IMG/VR virus record: IMGVR_UViG_3300019776_000324
Span: 126,001 to 190,000 of that record
Reading direction: 5' to 3' (one strand)
DNA length: 64,000 nucleotides
DNA from: a virus
The first letter of the stretch is position 1. Each line of letters starts with the position of its first letter. Below the pieces are notes generated by a model that did no database searches, was not told where the DNA came from, and saw only the letters and a program-made list of their open reading frames with translations. A program made the translations under genes and the position numbers. This document shows, one piece after another, positions 8,446 to 17,610 of the stretch.

Positions 8446-9441
8446 ATGGCATCATTAGCAGAAATTCGCGCTCGTCTAGCCGCTAGCGAATCAAAACAAG
8501 GCGGTAGTAATCAATCCACAGGTGGTGATAACGCAATTTACCCACATTGGAATATGGAAGAAGGTCAAGCAGCAACACTTCGATTCCTCCCAGATGGTAA
8601 TACAAAAAATACATTCTTTTGGCAAGAACGCCAAATGATTCGCTTACCATTCAATGGTATCAAAGGCGAAATGGATTCAAAACAAGTTTATGTACAAGTA
8701 CCTTGTGTGGAAATGTGGCAAGAGACTTGCCCAGTCCTTACAGAAGTGCGTGGCTGGTTTAAAGACAAGAGCTTGGAAGAAATGGGTCGTAAGTACTGGA
8801 AAAAGCGTAGTTACATTTTCCAAGGGTTTGTTCGTGAGAACCCACTTGGCGACGACAGAACTCCGGCTAATCCAATTCGTCGTTTCATCATTGGTCCTCA
8901 AATCTTTACTACTATCAAATCAGCATTAATGGATCCAGAGTTGGAAGAATTGCCAACAGACTTAATGCGTGGTTTAGATTTCCGTATCACCAAAGGTGCC
9001 AAAGGTGGCTTTGCTGACTACAGCGGATCTAAGTGGGCCCGTAAAGAAACAGCACTTACAGAAGCTGAACAAGCAGCTATCGCTGAACATGGTTTGTTTG
9101 ATCTTTCAACATTCTTACCTAAGAAACCAACCGAAGCAGAAGTTCGAGTAATTAAAGAAATGTTCGAAGCTTCAGTTGACGGTCAGAGTTATGATACAGA
9201 TCGTTGGGGTCAATACTTCCGTCCAGCTGGTGTTAGTGCTCCTGCTGGCTCTAGTGCTCCGGCAACAGAAAGTGCTCCAGCACCACAAGTATCTGCTCCA
9301 GCACCGGTAGCAACATCAAGTGATTTTGATGATGAAGAACCAGCTGTAGCAACTGCTCCTGTAGCAACTCCAGCAAGTGGCGAACCTAAACAAAATGCTC
9401 AAGACATTTTGGCTATGATTCGTAGTCGTCAAAAGCAGTAA
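8446..9441 (+). CDS. 32: Single-stranded DNA-binding protein (gp32-like)
   Basis: 331 residues. The N-terminus is a basic/helical cooperativity region (IRARLAASESKQ, comparable to the LAST motif). The central OB-fold region includes Trp/Phe/Lys-rich stretches and a Cys pair (PCVEMWQETCPV) near where T4 gp32 binds zinc. A Pro/Ala-rich linker and an acidic segment (SSDFDDEEP) follow. It coats ssDNA at the fork and loads UvsX via UvsY. Tandem stops (TAATAA) end the gene. It has early- and late-type promoters and a repeat-bearing leader. Confidence 0.9.
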   Translation: MASLAEIRARLAASESKQGGSNQSTGGDNAIYPHWNMEEGQAATLRFLPDGNTKNTFFWQERQMIRLPFNGIKGEMDSKQVYVQVPCVEMWQETCPVLTEVRGWFKDKSLEEMGRKYWKKRSYIFQGFVRENPLGDDRTPANPIRRFIIGPQIFTTIKSALMDPELEELPTDLMRGLDFRITKGAKGGFADYSGSKWARKETALTEAEQAAIAEHGLFDLSTFLPKKPTEAEVRVIKEMFEASVDGQSYDTDRWGQYFRPAGVSAPAGSSAPATESAPAPQVSAPAPVATSSDFDDEEPAVATAPVATPASGEPKQNAQDILAMIRSRQKQ

Positions 9442-9447
9442 TAAAAA

Positions 9448-9471
9448 TAGTCTAGGGGAAACCCTAGACTA
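9448..9471 (+). terminator. Perfect 10-bp hairpin with GAAA tetraloop after gene 32
   Basis: TAGTCTAGGG and CCCTAGACTA pair perfectly around a GAAA tetraloop. There is no T-run, so it may be a 3' mRNA-stability or processing element rather than an intrinsic terminator. Confidence 0.55.
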
Positions 9472-9489
9472 CTAACTTACTATATAATA

Positions 9490-10398
9490 ATGAAATTTTC
9501 TTTGGTGTTTGATAATTCAGGTGATACCTTGCCCTTCGAGGTTGTGTATAACCACGAGTTATTTGAGTTCTTTGTAAATCAGTCTAACGCAGATTCACAA
9601 AACTCTTTTTCAAATCGTCAAGCATTGTTCAATGACATTGATAAAAAGATCACACACTTACATTGGGCAATATCAAAAACCAACGAAGTGTTATATTCTT
9701 TGATAGGCAAATCATTTGATCAACAAACAAACTTAGAAAAATATTTAAACCAAGATTTTTTAAATAAAACACATTGTGATTGGGTCTTTTCACAACTCAA
9801 TACTGTTGATATTGATAAACTCAGGTTTAACAGCAATTCTAAAATTGCTTCTCTCGGTTGGCAGTTACATGAGATGTATCCAGACGAAATTCGCATTGTT
9901 AAGACTAGCGAAATTTTAGAAAAGTTAGGATATATCTATCCATACGAAGAGGTAAATTTAGGAGTACATAGATTAGAATCAGCATTTAATAAATCAAATT
10001 TAGAATTTAGTGCCGACAATAAGTGGAAAGTTTTTCCAAATCCGTTTAAGGACACAATGGTTAGTAACAACAGCATTGTTAATTTTTCATTCGGTTACAC
10101 TTATGTTGGTAGACAGTACTACAACAAGTTTGAATACTTCGATGACAAGTTAACCTATGGCGATCACTACAATTATGAAAATTTAGAATTTTCATTCCAA
10201 CTAAATTTGCAAAAGGCTCAAACAATTGATTTCAGCCCAGAAGCAAAAAAGTGGGCGCAGGAAAAAAACATTCCATTGATTGCTACTCAAGTACCTATTG
10301 CTAATATACCAAATCTAACAGAAAATTTATTTGAATATAGAAAAGTTTTATATAGAAATTCTCGAGATAATAATCGAGCTCGCATTGTTTTAAACTAA
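9490..10398 (+). CDS. Conserved hypothetical protein
   Basis: 302 residues, rich in aromatic residues and Asn, with no recognised catalytic motif. A YTYVGRQYYNKFEYFDD segment recalls the YVAWAELGKTPYSYWEN segment of the product at 20075, so the two may be distant relatives. TATAAT lies just before the ATG, but no clear -35 is seen. It sits between gp32 and UvsX. Confidence 0.55.
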   Translation: MKFSLVFDNSGDTLPFEVVYNHELFEFFVNQSNADSQNSFSNRQALFNDIDKKITHLHWAISKTNEVLYSLIGKSFDQQTNLEKYLNQDFLNKTHCDWVFSQLNTVDIDKLRFNSNSKIASLGWQLHEMYPDEIRIVKTSEILEKLGYIYPYEEVNLGVHRLESAFNKSNLEFSADNKWKVFPNPFKDTMVSNNSIVNFSFGYTYVGRQYYNKFEYFDDKLTYGDHYNYENLEFSFQLNLQKAQTIDFSPEAKKWAQEKNIPLIATQVPIANIPNLTENLFEYRKVLYRNSRDNNRARIVLN

Positions 10399-10409
10399 AG
10401 AGGACTAAC

Positions 10410-11477
10410 ATGGGTAAACCATTTGATATATCAAAATTCCGCAAGGACATCACTAAGAGCATTGATGGTCTTAGTATTGGATTTAACGATCCAACAGACT
10501 GGATCAGCACAGGCAACTTTGCCTTGAACTATCTTATCTCAGGCGACTTTAACAAAGGCATACCACTTGGTAAGGTAACAGTATTTGCTGGCGAATCAGG
10601 CGCAGGTAAATCATACATCTGTTCTGGCAACATTGTCAAACATGCACAAGAGCAAGGCATCTTTGTTATCTTAGTTGACTCAGAAAACGCACTTGACGAA
10701 AAGTGGTTACACGCATTAGGTGTTGATACAAGCGATAGCAAGTTGCTTAAACTTAACATGGCCATGATTGACGATGTAGCTAAAACTATTAGTACATTTA
10801 TGACAGACTACAAAGCACTACCAGATGGCGAGCGCATGAAAGTCCTGTTTGTTATTGACTCATTGGGTATGTTGTTGACTCCGACTGACATGAATCAGTT
10901 TGAAGCAGGTGATTTGAAAGGTGACATGGGTCGTAAACCTAAGGCACTTACAGCACTTGTTCGTAACTGTGTAAACATGTTTGGTAGTTACAATGTAGGC
11001 ATGGTATGTACAAACCACACATACGCTTCACAAGATATGTTCGATCCAGATGACAAGATCTCAGGTGGACAAGGCTTTATCTACGCATCAAGTATCGTAG
11101 TAGCTATGAAGAAAATGAAGCTGAAAGAAGATGAAGATGGCAACAAAGTATCCGAAGTAAACGGTATCCGTGCTGGTTGTAAGATTATGAAAACACGCTA
11201 TGCTAAACCGTTTGAAGGCGTACAAGTTAAGATTCCTTATGCAACAGGTATGAGTCCATACTCAGGCATGGTAGACTTGTCCGAGAAAAAGGGCTTGCTT
11301 AAGAAAGAAGGCAACAGTTTAGTTTACACAACACTTGATGGCGAAATCATTAAACAGTTCCGTAAAAAGTGGGAAGCCAACGAAGATGGTTGCTTAGATA
11401 CAATTATTTCTGAGTTCGGTAAACACCCAATTGAGTCAGTAGAACTAAGTACTGAAGACACAGACTCGGAGGAATAA
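10410..11477 (+). CDS. uvsX: UvsX RecA-like recombinase
   Basis: 355 residues. Walker A GESGAGKS (61-68), Walker B-type VLFVIDSLG, and the RecA-fold region with SGGQGFIYASS are visible; the acidic C-terminus is typical. It forms the presynaptic filament for strand exchange and recombination-dependent replication with gp32 and UvsY. A good AGAGGA ribosome site lies upstream. It is followed by an acidic small protein and UvsY in one unit. Confidence 0.93.
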   Translation: MGKPFDISKFRKDITKSIDGLSIGFNDPTDWISTGNFALNYLISGDFNKGIPLGKVTVFAGESGAGKSYICSGNIVKHAQEQGIFVILVDSENALDEKWLHALGVDTSDSKLLKLNMAMIDDVAKTISTFMTDYKALPDGERMKVLFVIDSLGMLLTPTDMNQFEAGDLKGDMGRKPKALTALVRNCVNMFGSYNVGMVCTNHTYASQDMFDPDDKISGGQGFIYASSIVVAMKKMKLKEDEDGNKVSEVNGIRAGCKIMKTRYAKPFEGVQVKIPYATGMSPYSGMVDLSEKKGLLKKEGNSLVYTTLDGEIIKQFRKKWEANEDGCLDTIISEFGKHPIESVELSTEDTDSEE

Positions 11478-11479
11478 GA

Positions 11480-11731
11480 ATGTCAGTAGAATTAAGCAAA
11501 GAAATTTGGGACGAACTCAAGCGTTATGTTAATACAGTAGATCGTGATGAAGCAGCAGAAACATTGGTTTCTGTATTGATCGATAATGATGCAGATGCAG
11601 ATGATATTAAATCTGTGTTTAAAAGTGATAGCGAAGTTAAGCGAGCTCTTGCAAGTTATCTCAAAGATCACGAGGATGAAGAAGACGAAGAGGACGAAGA
11701 TGATGATTATGAAGAGGACGACGACTATTAA
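11480..11731 (+). CDS. Small protein with acidic tail
   Basis: 83 residues: a helical N-terminal domain (DELKRYVNTVDRDEAAETLV) and a C-terminal tail made almost wholly of Asp/Glu. A GGAGGAA ribosome site overlaps the uvsX stop. The placement between uvsX and uvsY suggests a recombination or DNA-mimic accessory role, which is inference. Confidence 0.7.
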   Translation: MSVELSKEIWDELKRYVNTVDRDEAAETLVSVLIDNDADADDIKSVFKSDSEVKRALASYLKDHEDEEDEEDEDDDYEEDDDY

Positions 11732-12183
11732 TGTGGTATAGTCGTGTCACTTCTGATCTTAGTGCAATTCCAGATTTTATTGCACATTATGAACACGAAC
11801 TCGAATCTGCTAAAGCTGAATGTCGTGTGGGCGGCCGTATTGAAAAAAATATAGCCGCCTTGCCCGGCATCACTGAACACAGATTTAATCAACTTCAAGA
11901 AATCGAAGCAATTCTAAACTATCTTAATATTCAATTAAGAAAAATCCGACGAAAATATTTTCAAAAGTATTTAGAAGGATATGCTCGTGCATTAACTAGT
12001 CGTGATGCAGAGAAGTATGTTGATGGAGAAGACGAAGTCATTGACTTTGAAACACTAGTTAACGAAGTAGCGTTGTTGCGTAACAAATATCTTGGTATCA
12101 TGAAAGGTCTAGATGCTAAGAGTTGGCAAATGGGCCATATTGTTCGATTGCGCACAGCTGGTATGGAAGATATACAAATTTAA
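11731..12183 (+). CDS. uvsY: UvsY-like recombination mediator
   Basis: 150 residues, mostly helical and basic in the middle (RKIRRKYFQKYLEG). It contains the SRDAEKYVDGEDEV and ALLRNKYLGIMKGL segments characteristic of UvsY proteins of aquatic T4-like phages, and ends WQMGHIVRLRTAGMED. UvsY loads UvsX onto gp32-coated ssDNA. The TAATG overlaps with both neighbours support coupling. Confidence 0.75.
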   Translation: MWYSRVTSDLSAIPDFIAHYEHELESAKAECRVGGRIEKNIAALPGITEHRFNQLQEIEAILNYLNIQLRKIRRKYFQKYLEGYARALTSRDAEKYVDGEDEVIDFETLVNEVALLRNKYLGIMKGLDAKSWQMGHIVRLRTAGMEDIQI

Positions 12184-12938
12184 TGTTTACAACAGATCAA
12201 TCTCCAGACCGTCCCAGCCTCAGTGTATTAAATTCATTGTACGAATACGATGATTTTATGTCCAGTGTTAGCACTTTAGTTGATCTAGGGTGCGGCGATG
12301 GCCACGACATTGATTGGTGGGCAACAAGAACCACTAGGGATGAAAATCCTTTGCCTCTTAACATTCGATGTGTAGGAGTAGATCTAGAAGATAGGTTAGG
12401 AAGAATTAAAAAAAATCCAAACATAACATATCAGCAAACTAATTTTGAAGAAACTATACATACACCATCAAATAAACCATTTGATATATTATGGTGTTTT
12501 GATGCTTTTCAGTATTGTATCAATCCGTTGGAAACATTAAAGAACTGGAGAAATATTTCTAGTGAAGGTTCGATGTTGGCTATTTCTGTACCGGACACAT
12601 TGACAATTAAACATCGACAAATGTCTTTTTCTCAACCAGACGGATGTTATTATCATCACACTATGGTTAGTCTTATTCATATGTTGGCTGTCACCGGGTG
12701 GAATTGTAACATAGGTTTTTTTCAAAAACAAGTAAATGAACCGTGGACACATGCAATTGTATATAAAAGTGAACACGAACCAATGGATCCTAGAACTACA
12801 TCCTGGCATCAATTGTCTGAAATGAAGTTGCTACCCGACTCTGCTGAACAAAGTGTGTATGCTCATGGATATCTAAGACAGCAAGATTTGATTGTTCCGT
12901 GGATCGACCATAGTTTAACATTAATGTCTCAGATCTAG
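12183..12938 (+). CDS. SAM-dependent class I methyltransferase
   Basis: 251 residues from the ATG that overlaps the uvsY stop (TAATG). Motif I is LVDLGCGDGHD, with an acidic VGVDLEDR motif II and a DILWCFDAFQY post-motif. This is the Rossmann fold of small-molecule or sugar methyltransferases. It opens a block of glycosyltransferases, so a glycan substrate is a reasonable inference. A longer TTG-initiated frame exists but would run 60 nt into uvsY. Confidence 0.8.
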   Translation: MFTTDQSPDRPSLSVLNSLYEYDDFMSSVSTLVDLGCGDGHDIDWWATRTTRDENPLPLNIRCVGVDLEDRLGRIKKNPNITYQQTNFEETIHTPSNKPFDILWCFDAFQYCINPLETLKNWRNISSEGSMLAISVPDTLTIKHRQMSFSQPDGCYYHHTMVSLIHMLAVTGWNCNIGFFQKQVNEPWTHAIVYKSEHEPMDPRTTSWHQLSEMKLLPDSAEQSVYAHGYLRQQDLIVPWIDHSLTLMSQI

Positions 12939-12956
12939 CCCTGCGTATTAACGGCA

Positions 12957-12964
12957 TATAAATA
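12957..12964 (+). promoter_or_regulatory. Late promoter TATAAATA
   Basis: Exact T4-type late consensus ending 5 nt before ATG 12970. There is no Shine-Dalgarno, so a leaderless transcript is predicted. Confidence 0.7.
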
Positions 12965-12969
12965 GAAAC

Positions 12970-13650
12970 ATGATTCCAATTTTTATCGGGTATGATCCTC
13001 GAGAAGCAATCGCTTTTCATGTATGCGCAAACAGTATTATTCGACATGCTAGCCAACCTGTGGCAATTGTGCCGTTGGCTCTTAACCTATTTAAAGATTA
13101 TAACGAAACACACACAGATGGCAGTAATCAATTTATCTACAGTCGTTTCCTAGTTCCTCATTTAATGAGCTATAACGGTTGGGCAATTTTTATCGATGGT
13201 GATATGATTGTTCGCGATGATATTACTAAACTGTGGGACTTACGAGATAGTCATAAAGATGTCATGGTAGTCAAGCACGACTACAAAACCAAAATGAAAC
13301 AAAAGTATCTTGGTAGTAAGAACGAGGACTATCCTAGAAAAAACTGGTCCAGTGTTATTCTTTGGAATTGCAATAATCATCCAAATAGAAAATTAACTCC
13401 CGAATTCATTGAACAATCAACTGGTGCATACTTACACCGTTTCAGTTGGATCGATGATGAGCGCATTGGCGAACTACCAAAAGAATGGAATTGGTTACCA
13501 GACGAATATGGACCAAACCTAGATGCTAAACTACTACACTATACTTTGGGTACTCCGTGTTTTCACGAGTTTGCTACAACACCTCAAGGTGACGAATGGC
13601 ATCAAGAGAGAATGCTAACAGATTACTGCTTACAAAAAACACATGATTAA
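12970..13650 (+). CDS. Glycosyltransferase, GT-A fold (GT8-like)
   Basis: 226 residues beginning PIFIGYDPREAIAFHVC, a GT8-style opening, with a DxD-type metal/nucleotide-sugar motif in FIDGDMIV and a C-terminal YTLGTPCFHEF segment. It probably transfers a hexose to a glycan acceptor. It overlaps the next gene by 8 nt. Confidence 0.8.
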   Translation: MIPIFIGYDPREAIAFHVCANSIIRHASQPVAIVPLALNLFKDYNETHTDGSNQFIYSRFLVPHLMSYNGWAIFIDGDMIVRDDITKLWDLRDSHKDVMVVKHDYKTKMKQKYLGSKNEDYPRKNWSSVILWNCNNHPNRKLTPEFIEQSTGAYLHRFSWIDDERIGELPKEWNWLPDEYGPNLDAKLLHYTLGTPCFHEFATTPQGDEWHQERMLTDYCLQKTHD

Positions 13651-14575
13651 TGTAGCAGTATATCACCTTAGTGTACCAAAAAAGTTTAACGAAGAAAAAA
13701 CCAATATGCTGGAATTTTTTTCTGAAGGAGTTAGGGCAGTCGGTGATAACTCAACTGATGTTCGTGCTCATACCTACCTGGCCAGTGATGTGGCAGTTAT
13801 ACAAGGATGGATTGCAAATAAAACATCAAGTCCACATTTAAAATTACGGAATGATGTAATTAATCAACAACGCGATGCCAATCGTTATGTAGTTACTGCT
13901 GATAGTAATTTATTTTTATATGCAAACAAGGACAATCCGTTGCACTATCTAAGATATAGTTTTAACGGAGTATTTCCCAACACAGGTATCTACTGTGATA
14001 CCATAATAGATCCCAAGAGATGGCAACAGATACAACAAGACTTAAATATTTCTCTTAAAGATTATCGAACCAACGGTAACCACATCTTAGTTTGCTTACA
14101 GCGTGATGGTGGATGGAGTATGGGAACGCAAACAGTTAAAGAATGGACTGAAACAACATTAGCACGCCTGCGACAGCATACACAAAGACCCATTGTATTA
14201 CGAGCACATCCAGGCGACAAACAAAAAGACACATATCTTAAACCGTTGTCTGCATTAGCCAGCCGTTATAATTTTACAATATCATCAAATCCAAGATTAC
14301 AAGACGATCTAGAAGGGTGCTGGGCAGTAGTTAATCGTAATTCTAGCCCAGTGGTTGCAGCTGCTATTGAAGGATATCCTGTATTTGTAACTGATCCTGC
14401 GCATAGCCAGTGTCAAGAGATTGCTAACACCAGTTTATCACAAATTGAAACACCTGTAATGCCCGATAGACTAGCATGGGTTCAGCGATTAGCAATGAGT
14501 CATTGGAATTTTAGTGAACTTAGATCTGGACAGGCGTGGGCTCACATGCGCCAGTTTGTTCGCGATACAGTTTAA
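13643..14575 (+). CDS. Glycosyltransferase-like protein (GT-B C-terminal type)
   Basis: 310 residues. LRAHPGDKQ and AVVNRNSSPVVAAAIEGYPVFV resemble the nucleotide-sugar-binding C-terminal half of GT-B enzymes and of CDP-glycerol/capsule transferases. The product at 16780 shows the same layout (IRPHPRSP, AVVNYCSGPGIQAAISG), so the two are probably paralogues. Its 3' end overlaps the convergent minus-strand gene by 56 nt. Confidence 0.65.
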   Translation: MINVAVYHLSVPKKFNEEKTNMLEFFSEGVRAVGDNSTDVRAHTYLASDVAVIQGWIANKTSSPHLKLRNDVINQQRDANRYVVTADSNLFLYANKDNPLHYLRYSFNGVFPNTGIYCDTIIDPKRWQQIQQDLNISLKDYRTNGNHILVCLQRDGGWSMGTQTVKEWTETTLARLRQHTQRPIVLRAHPGDKQKDTYLKPLSALASRYNFTISSNPRLQDDLEGCWAVVNRNSSPVVAAAIEGYPVFVTDPAHSQCQEIANTSLSQIETPVMPDRLAWVQRLAMSHWNFSELRSGQAWAHMRQFVRDTV

Positions 14576-15242
14576 ATCGTTGTGCCCATTCTGATCTAAT
14601 TTTTTTCATATCTTCATGATTGTATAATTTTTTATTATACTGACGATCTTGAAATGTTGCATCTAGATTGTTGCCCGTTACATCAAAACGATCGTGAAAT
14701 ACACTTACTGGGATTTCCTTAACAGCACCTGCTTCGTGACAGATATCTTGTATCCAAGAATCGTTCAATTGATGCAAACTAATCTCACCAAACAACTCAA
14801 TCCAAACTTTAGGGATTAACGGAAATAAGGTTAGGGTCTTTTTAAAATTTTCAGTAGTCATGTGTAGTAAACCAACATAGTCCTGTTCTGCGGCCAAATG
14901 TTGATCCCAGTCTGGAGTGAGCATTACAGCATCATCATTCCAAACCATAAGCCACTGTCCTTGTGATTGTTTTGCCATGGCAGTATAGTAGAAGTTAAGT
15001 CCACTGTACCCCCAACAAGGACAACAACACACTTGGGTATGAGAACCAAAACGATCAATCAAGTCACTCCACTGCGCACTGTTAAAGTACTCGTGACTGT
15101 TGGCATCATCCTCGTCGTAAGCAATCATGATTTCAATTTGGCCAGGATTGTCGCTGTTACTTAATAGGCTTTCAACTGTGCGCTTGACTAACGGAATTCG
15201 GTTTCTTGTGGGTAAAAGTACGCTGACTAAAATATCGCTCAT
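14520..15242 (-). CDS. Family 2-like glycosyltransferase
   Basis: 240 residues from the ATG at 15242. It begins ILVSVLLPTRNR and has LMVWNDDAVML as the DxD equivalent, with MIAYDEDDAN before it. GT2 enzymes build polysaccharides from UDP or GDP sugars. A TAAATA late element lies 5 nt upstream on the minus strand. An upstream TTG would add 5 residues but is less likely. Confidence 0.8.
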   Translation of the reverse strand: MSDILVSVLLPTRNRIPLVKRTVESLLSNSDNPGQIEIMIAYDEDDANSHEYFNSAQWSDLIDRFGSHTQVCCCPCWGYSGLNFYYTAMAKQSQGQWLMVWNDDAVMLTPDWDQHLAAEQDYVGLLHMTTENFKKTLTLFPLIPKVWIELFGEISLHQLNDSWIQDICHEAGAVKEIPVSVFHDRFDVTGNNLDATFQDRQYNKKLYNHEDMKKIRSEWAQRFKLYREQTGACEPTPVQI

Positions 15243-15246
15243 ATTA

Positions 15247-15275
15247 TATTTACTCAAAAACTACGCATATAAATA
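15247..15275. promoter_or_regulatory. Divergent pair of late promoters
   Basis: The plus strand has TATAAATA at 15268-15275, 5 nt before ATG 15281. The minus strand has TAAATA running 15252 to 15247, 4 nt before the ATG at 15242. Both predict leaderless mRNAs for the two glycosyltransferases. Confidence 0.65.
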
Positions 15276-15280
15276 TTCCT

Positions 15281-15988
15281 ATGCTAGCTTATGTTATCGG
15301 TCTTGGTCAAATTCCTAGTTCTTTCGAAAGTGCAGTACAAGTCTACAACCAACTAAAAGAGTATGGATTAGACGCACGGTTCCACGAAGGTACCTACGGC
15401 AACCACGCACAAAAAATATTTGATTCAGAAGGCCGAACTCTTTATCATACTAGTTTCAAAGGTAATCCTGTTGACGACGAATATCGTGCCAGTGCTACAC
15501 GCCCTGGAGTAATGGGTTGTTTTCATAGCCATTTTAGATTATGGCAACGATGTGTAGAAATCAACGAACCCATACTAATTTTTGAAGATGATGTTATATT
15601 TGAAAGAGGCTGGACGCCAATTGAATGGGAAGATGTATTGCTAGTAGCCACAGGCAAATCTGTTTATAAAGACGAATGGTATGCGGAAAAATTGTATAAC
15701 CCTACAGGTACACCACATGCAGTTCCTCTTAATCGCAAAGTCATGCCTGGAGCAGTTGGATATGGACTTACTCCACAGGGTGCAAAGAAACTTACAGACT
15801 TTTATAAAAATTATTTTGCTCCAGCTGACAATTCAATGAATGCCACTGTGGTTAGCTTACAGTGTCACACTTATCTTATGGGCCGTGCAGCCATTGATGA
15901 AGATGGAAAGAAAAGTTTAACTAAAACTAAAATGTGGGACAAGCAACCTAAGTCTAAGACAGCGATTGCCAATATGCCTCGGGTCTAG
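15281..15988 (+). CDS. Glycosyltransferase family 25 (LPS-type)
   Basis: 235 residues. MGCFHSHFRLWQRC followed by PILIFEDDVIF is the diagnostic GT25 segment, with Glu-Asp-Asp at the metal site; a later PGAVGYGLTPQGAKKL also fits. GT25 members add galactose or glucose to lipooligosaccharide. The 3' end overlaps the minus-strand gene by 35 nt. Confidence 0.85.
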   Translation: MLAYVIGLGQIPSSFESAVQVYNQLKEYGLDARFHEGTYGNHAQKIFDSEGRTLYHTSFKGNPVDDEYRASATRPGVMGCFHSHFRLWQRCVEINEPILIFEDDVIFERGWTPIEWEDVLLVATGKSVYKDEWYAEKLYNPTGTPHAVPLNRKVMPGAVGYGLTPQGAKKLTDFYKNYFAPADNSMNATVVSLQCHTYLMGRAAIDEDGKKSLTKTKMWDKQPKSKTAIANMPRV

Positions 15989-16763
15989 CCATTGTAAGAT
16001 CTGTTTTATTACTTTTGCCTGACACTTTTCTAGCACCTTTAAGATGGTCCATAAATTGTCCTAGGTCAGAATTTATAAACGGATGCCCGGCTCGTCCTGG
16101 CTTTTGTATCACAGTACTCAGATTGTGAAATTGATTAGTATCGTGAAATTTACGACGAATTTCATCCCACACATAACTGTCGTGCCATTCAGGAAGTTCA
16201 AAGATTCTATCCTGGTCATACATGCCCTTGAGTTGTGCTATAAAGTTTCTAGTTTCTGGATGATCTAAATTATATGCAACCCATCCACATTCTGAATGAT
16301 ATTTCTCGCCTCGTCCTAAGTAGCTAATCATTGCTGTTGAAGGACATAGTTTTTCCAAGTCAGCTATGGTAATGTCGCTGTGAGTACAAGTATCTGCATC
16401 TAACCAAATTAACCAACCTCCGCTAGTGTAGTTTGCTAACAGGGCAATAGAATAAATTTTATAAGAAAATCTTACTGCGTCCCATCTAAACGACTTCTTT
16501 GCATTGAACACTTCGGGTGGGCCGTCTTGTCCGTGTGCCTTGGGATTATTACGATGCCGTTCAATAAAAGTGTTCAACGGTGTGCTTAGTTTTAATAAAT
16601 CGTAAACCTTGACATTTGGTTTAGTAATAACAGGCTGGCAATTTTCAGCACAGGCAACTAGTTCTACTTGGTCTGGCCAATGCTTTTCAAATGTATCTAT
16701 CATGCGCTGACCGTATTGTTTTAGTCCATCAGCATTAAATGTGGTAACTACAGTATATTTCAT
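15954..16763 (-). CDS. Glycosyltransferase-like protein, GT-A fold
   Basis: 269 residues. YTVVTTFNADGLKQYG at the N-terminus and a WLIWLDADTCTH DxD motif indicate a GT-A enzyme. The acceptor is unknown. It has a TAAATA element on the minus strand 6 nt before the start. It is convergent with the GT25 gene. Confidence 0.7.
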   Translation of the reverse strand: MKYTVVTTFNADGLKQYGQRMIDTFEKHWPDQVELVACAENCQPVITKPNVKVYDLLKLSTPLNTFIERHRNNPKAHGQDGPPEVFNAKKSFRWDAVRFSYKIYSIALLANYTSGGWLIWLDADTCTHSDITIADLEKLCPSTAMISYLGRGEKYHSECGWVAYNLDHPETRNFIAQLKGMYDQDRIFELPEWHDSYVWDEIRRKFHDTNQFHNLSTVIQKPGRAGHPFINSDLGQFMDHLKGARKVSGKSNKTDLTMARPEAYWQSLS

Positions 16764-16768
16764 ATAAG

Positions 16769-16774
16769 TATTTA
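16769..16774 (-). promoter_or_regulatory. Late promoter core TAAATA (minus strand)
   Basis: Reads GTTAAATAC on the minus strand and ends 5 nt before ATG 16763, so a start near the ATG itself is predicted. Confidence 0.55.
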
Positions 16775-16779
16775 ACCTT

Positions 16780-17610
16780 ATGCGAGTAGCCTACTTCCCA
16801 AATCAATGTGCGTTAAACAGTATTCCTGTTATGCAGGCCATATTAGATAGTCTACGGACTGCCGGTCACACTCCTGTGGAAAATGGTGAAGACTGTGATG
16901 CCGCAGTAATATGGTCAGCACTATGGTATGGCCGAATGGCACCTAACAAAAGAATTTACGAACTTTATCGTAACAGTGGCAAGCCGGTTATTATTGTAGA
17001 TGTTGGCGCACTGTATAGAGGTGAAACTTGGAAGATTGCATTGAATCATATCAACCGATTAGGTTACTACGGACATACTGAAAACTTAGACATGGACCGC
17101 CCAAAGAAGTTAGGCATAAGTCTAGCAATTAATCTCAGTAAGAATCCTGCTATTCTAATCGCCGCACAACACAGATTTAGTTTACAGTTGGCCAATCAAA
17201 ATCATGAAGAATGGATCATGGACATTGTAGATGAGATTCGGCGTGTATCAGACCGGCCTATTGTTATTCGTCCGCACCCAAGAAGCCCACTGCAAATTGG
17301 AACATTGAATCAAACAATCACAATTGAAAAGCCACAAAAGTTAGAAGACACCTATGATAGTTTTGATATGCATTTTGATTATCATGCTGTAGTGAACTAC
17401 TGTTCTGGCCCAGGAATACAAGCAGCCATATCTGGAACGAGACCTATAGTTGGAACTTATAGTTTAGCTGCACCGGTATCTGTAGCAATTGAGGATCTGG
17501 ACAAGCCATATGATATAGATAGAGATCAGTGGTTGGTAGAAATATGCCATACAGAATATACTGTTAAAGAAATCAAGGAAGGTCTATGGATCCAACGATT
17601 GCACCTATAG
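16780..17610 (+). CDS. Glycosyltransferase-like protein (GT-B C-terminal type)
   Basis: 276 residues, related in layout to the product at 13643: VIRPHPRSP then AVVNYCSGPGIQAAISGTRPIV, the nucleotide-sugar pocket style of GT-B transferases. The start lies 16 nt from the divergent minus-strand gene. It overlaps the next gene by 25 nt. Confidence 0.6.
   Translation: MRVAYFPNQCALNSIPVMQAILDSLRTAGHTPVENGEDCDAAVIWSALWYGRMAPNKRIYELYRNSGKPVIIVDVGALYRGETWKIALNHINRLGYYGHTENLDMDRPKKLGISLAINLSKNPAILIAAQHRFSLQLANQNHEEWIMDIVDEIRRVSDRPIVIRPHPRSPLQIGTLNQTITIEKPQKLEDTYDSFDMHFDYHAVVNYCSGPGIQAAISGTRPIVGTYSLAAPVSVAIEDLDKPYDIDRDQWLVEICHTEYTVKEIKEGLWIQRLHL

Noticed and set aside
12123-12182. Upstream TTG start for the methyltransferase
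   Set aside because: It would run 60 nt into uvsY; the ATG in the TAATG overlap fits the pattern of neighbouring genes.
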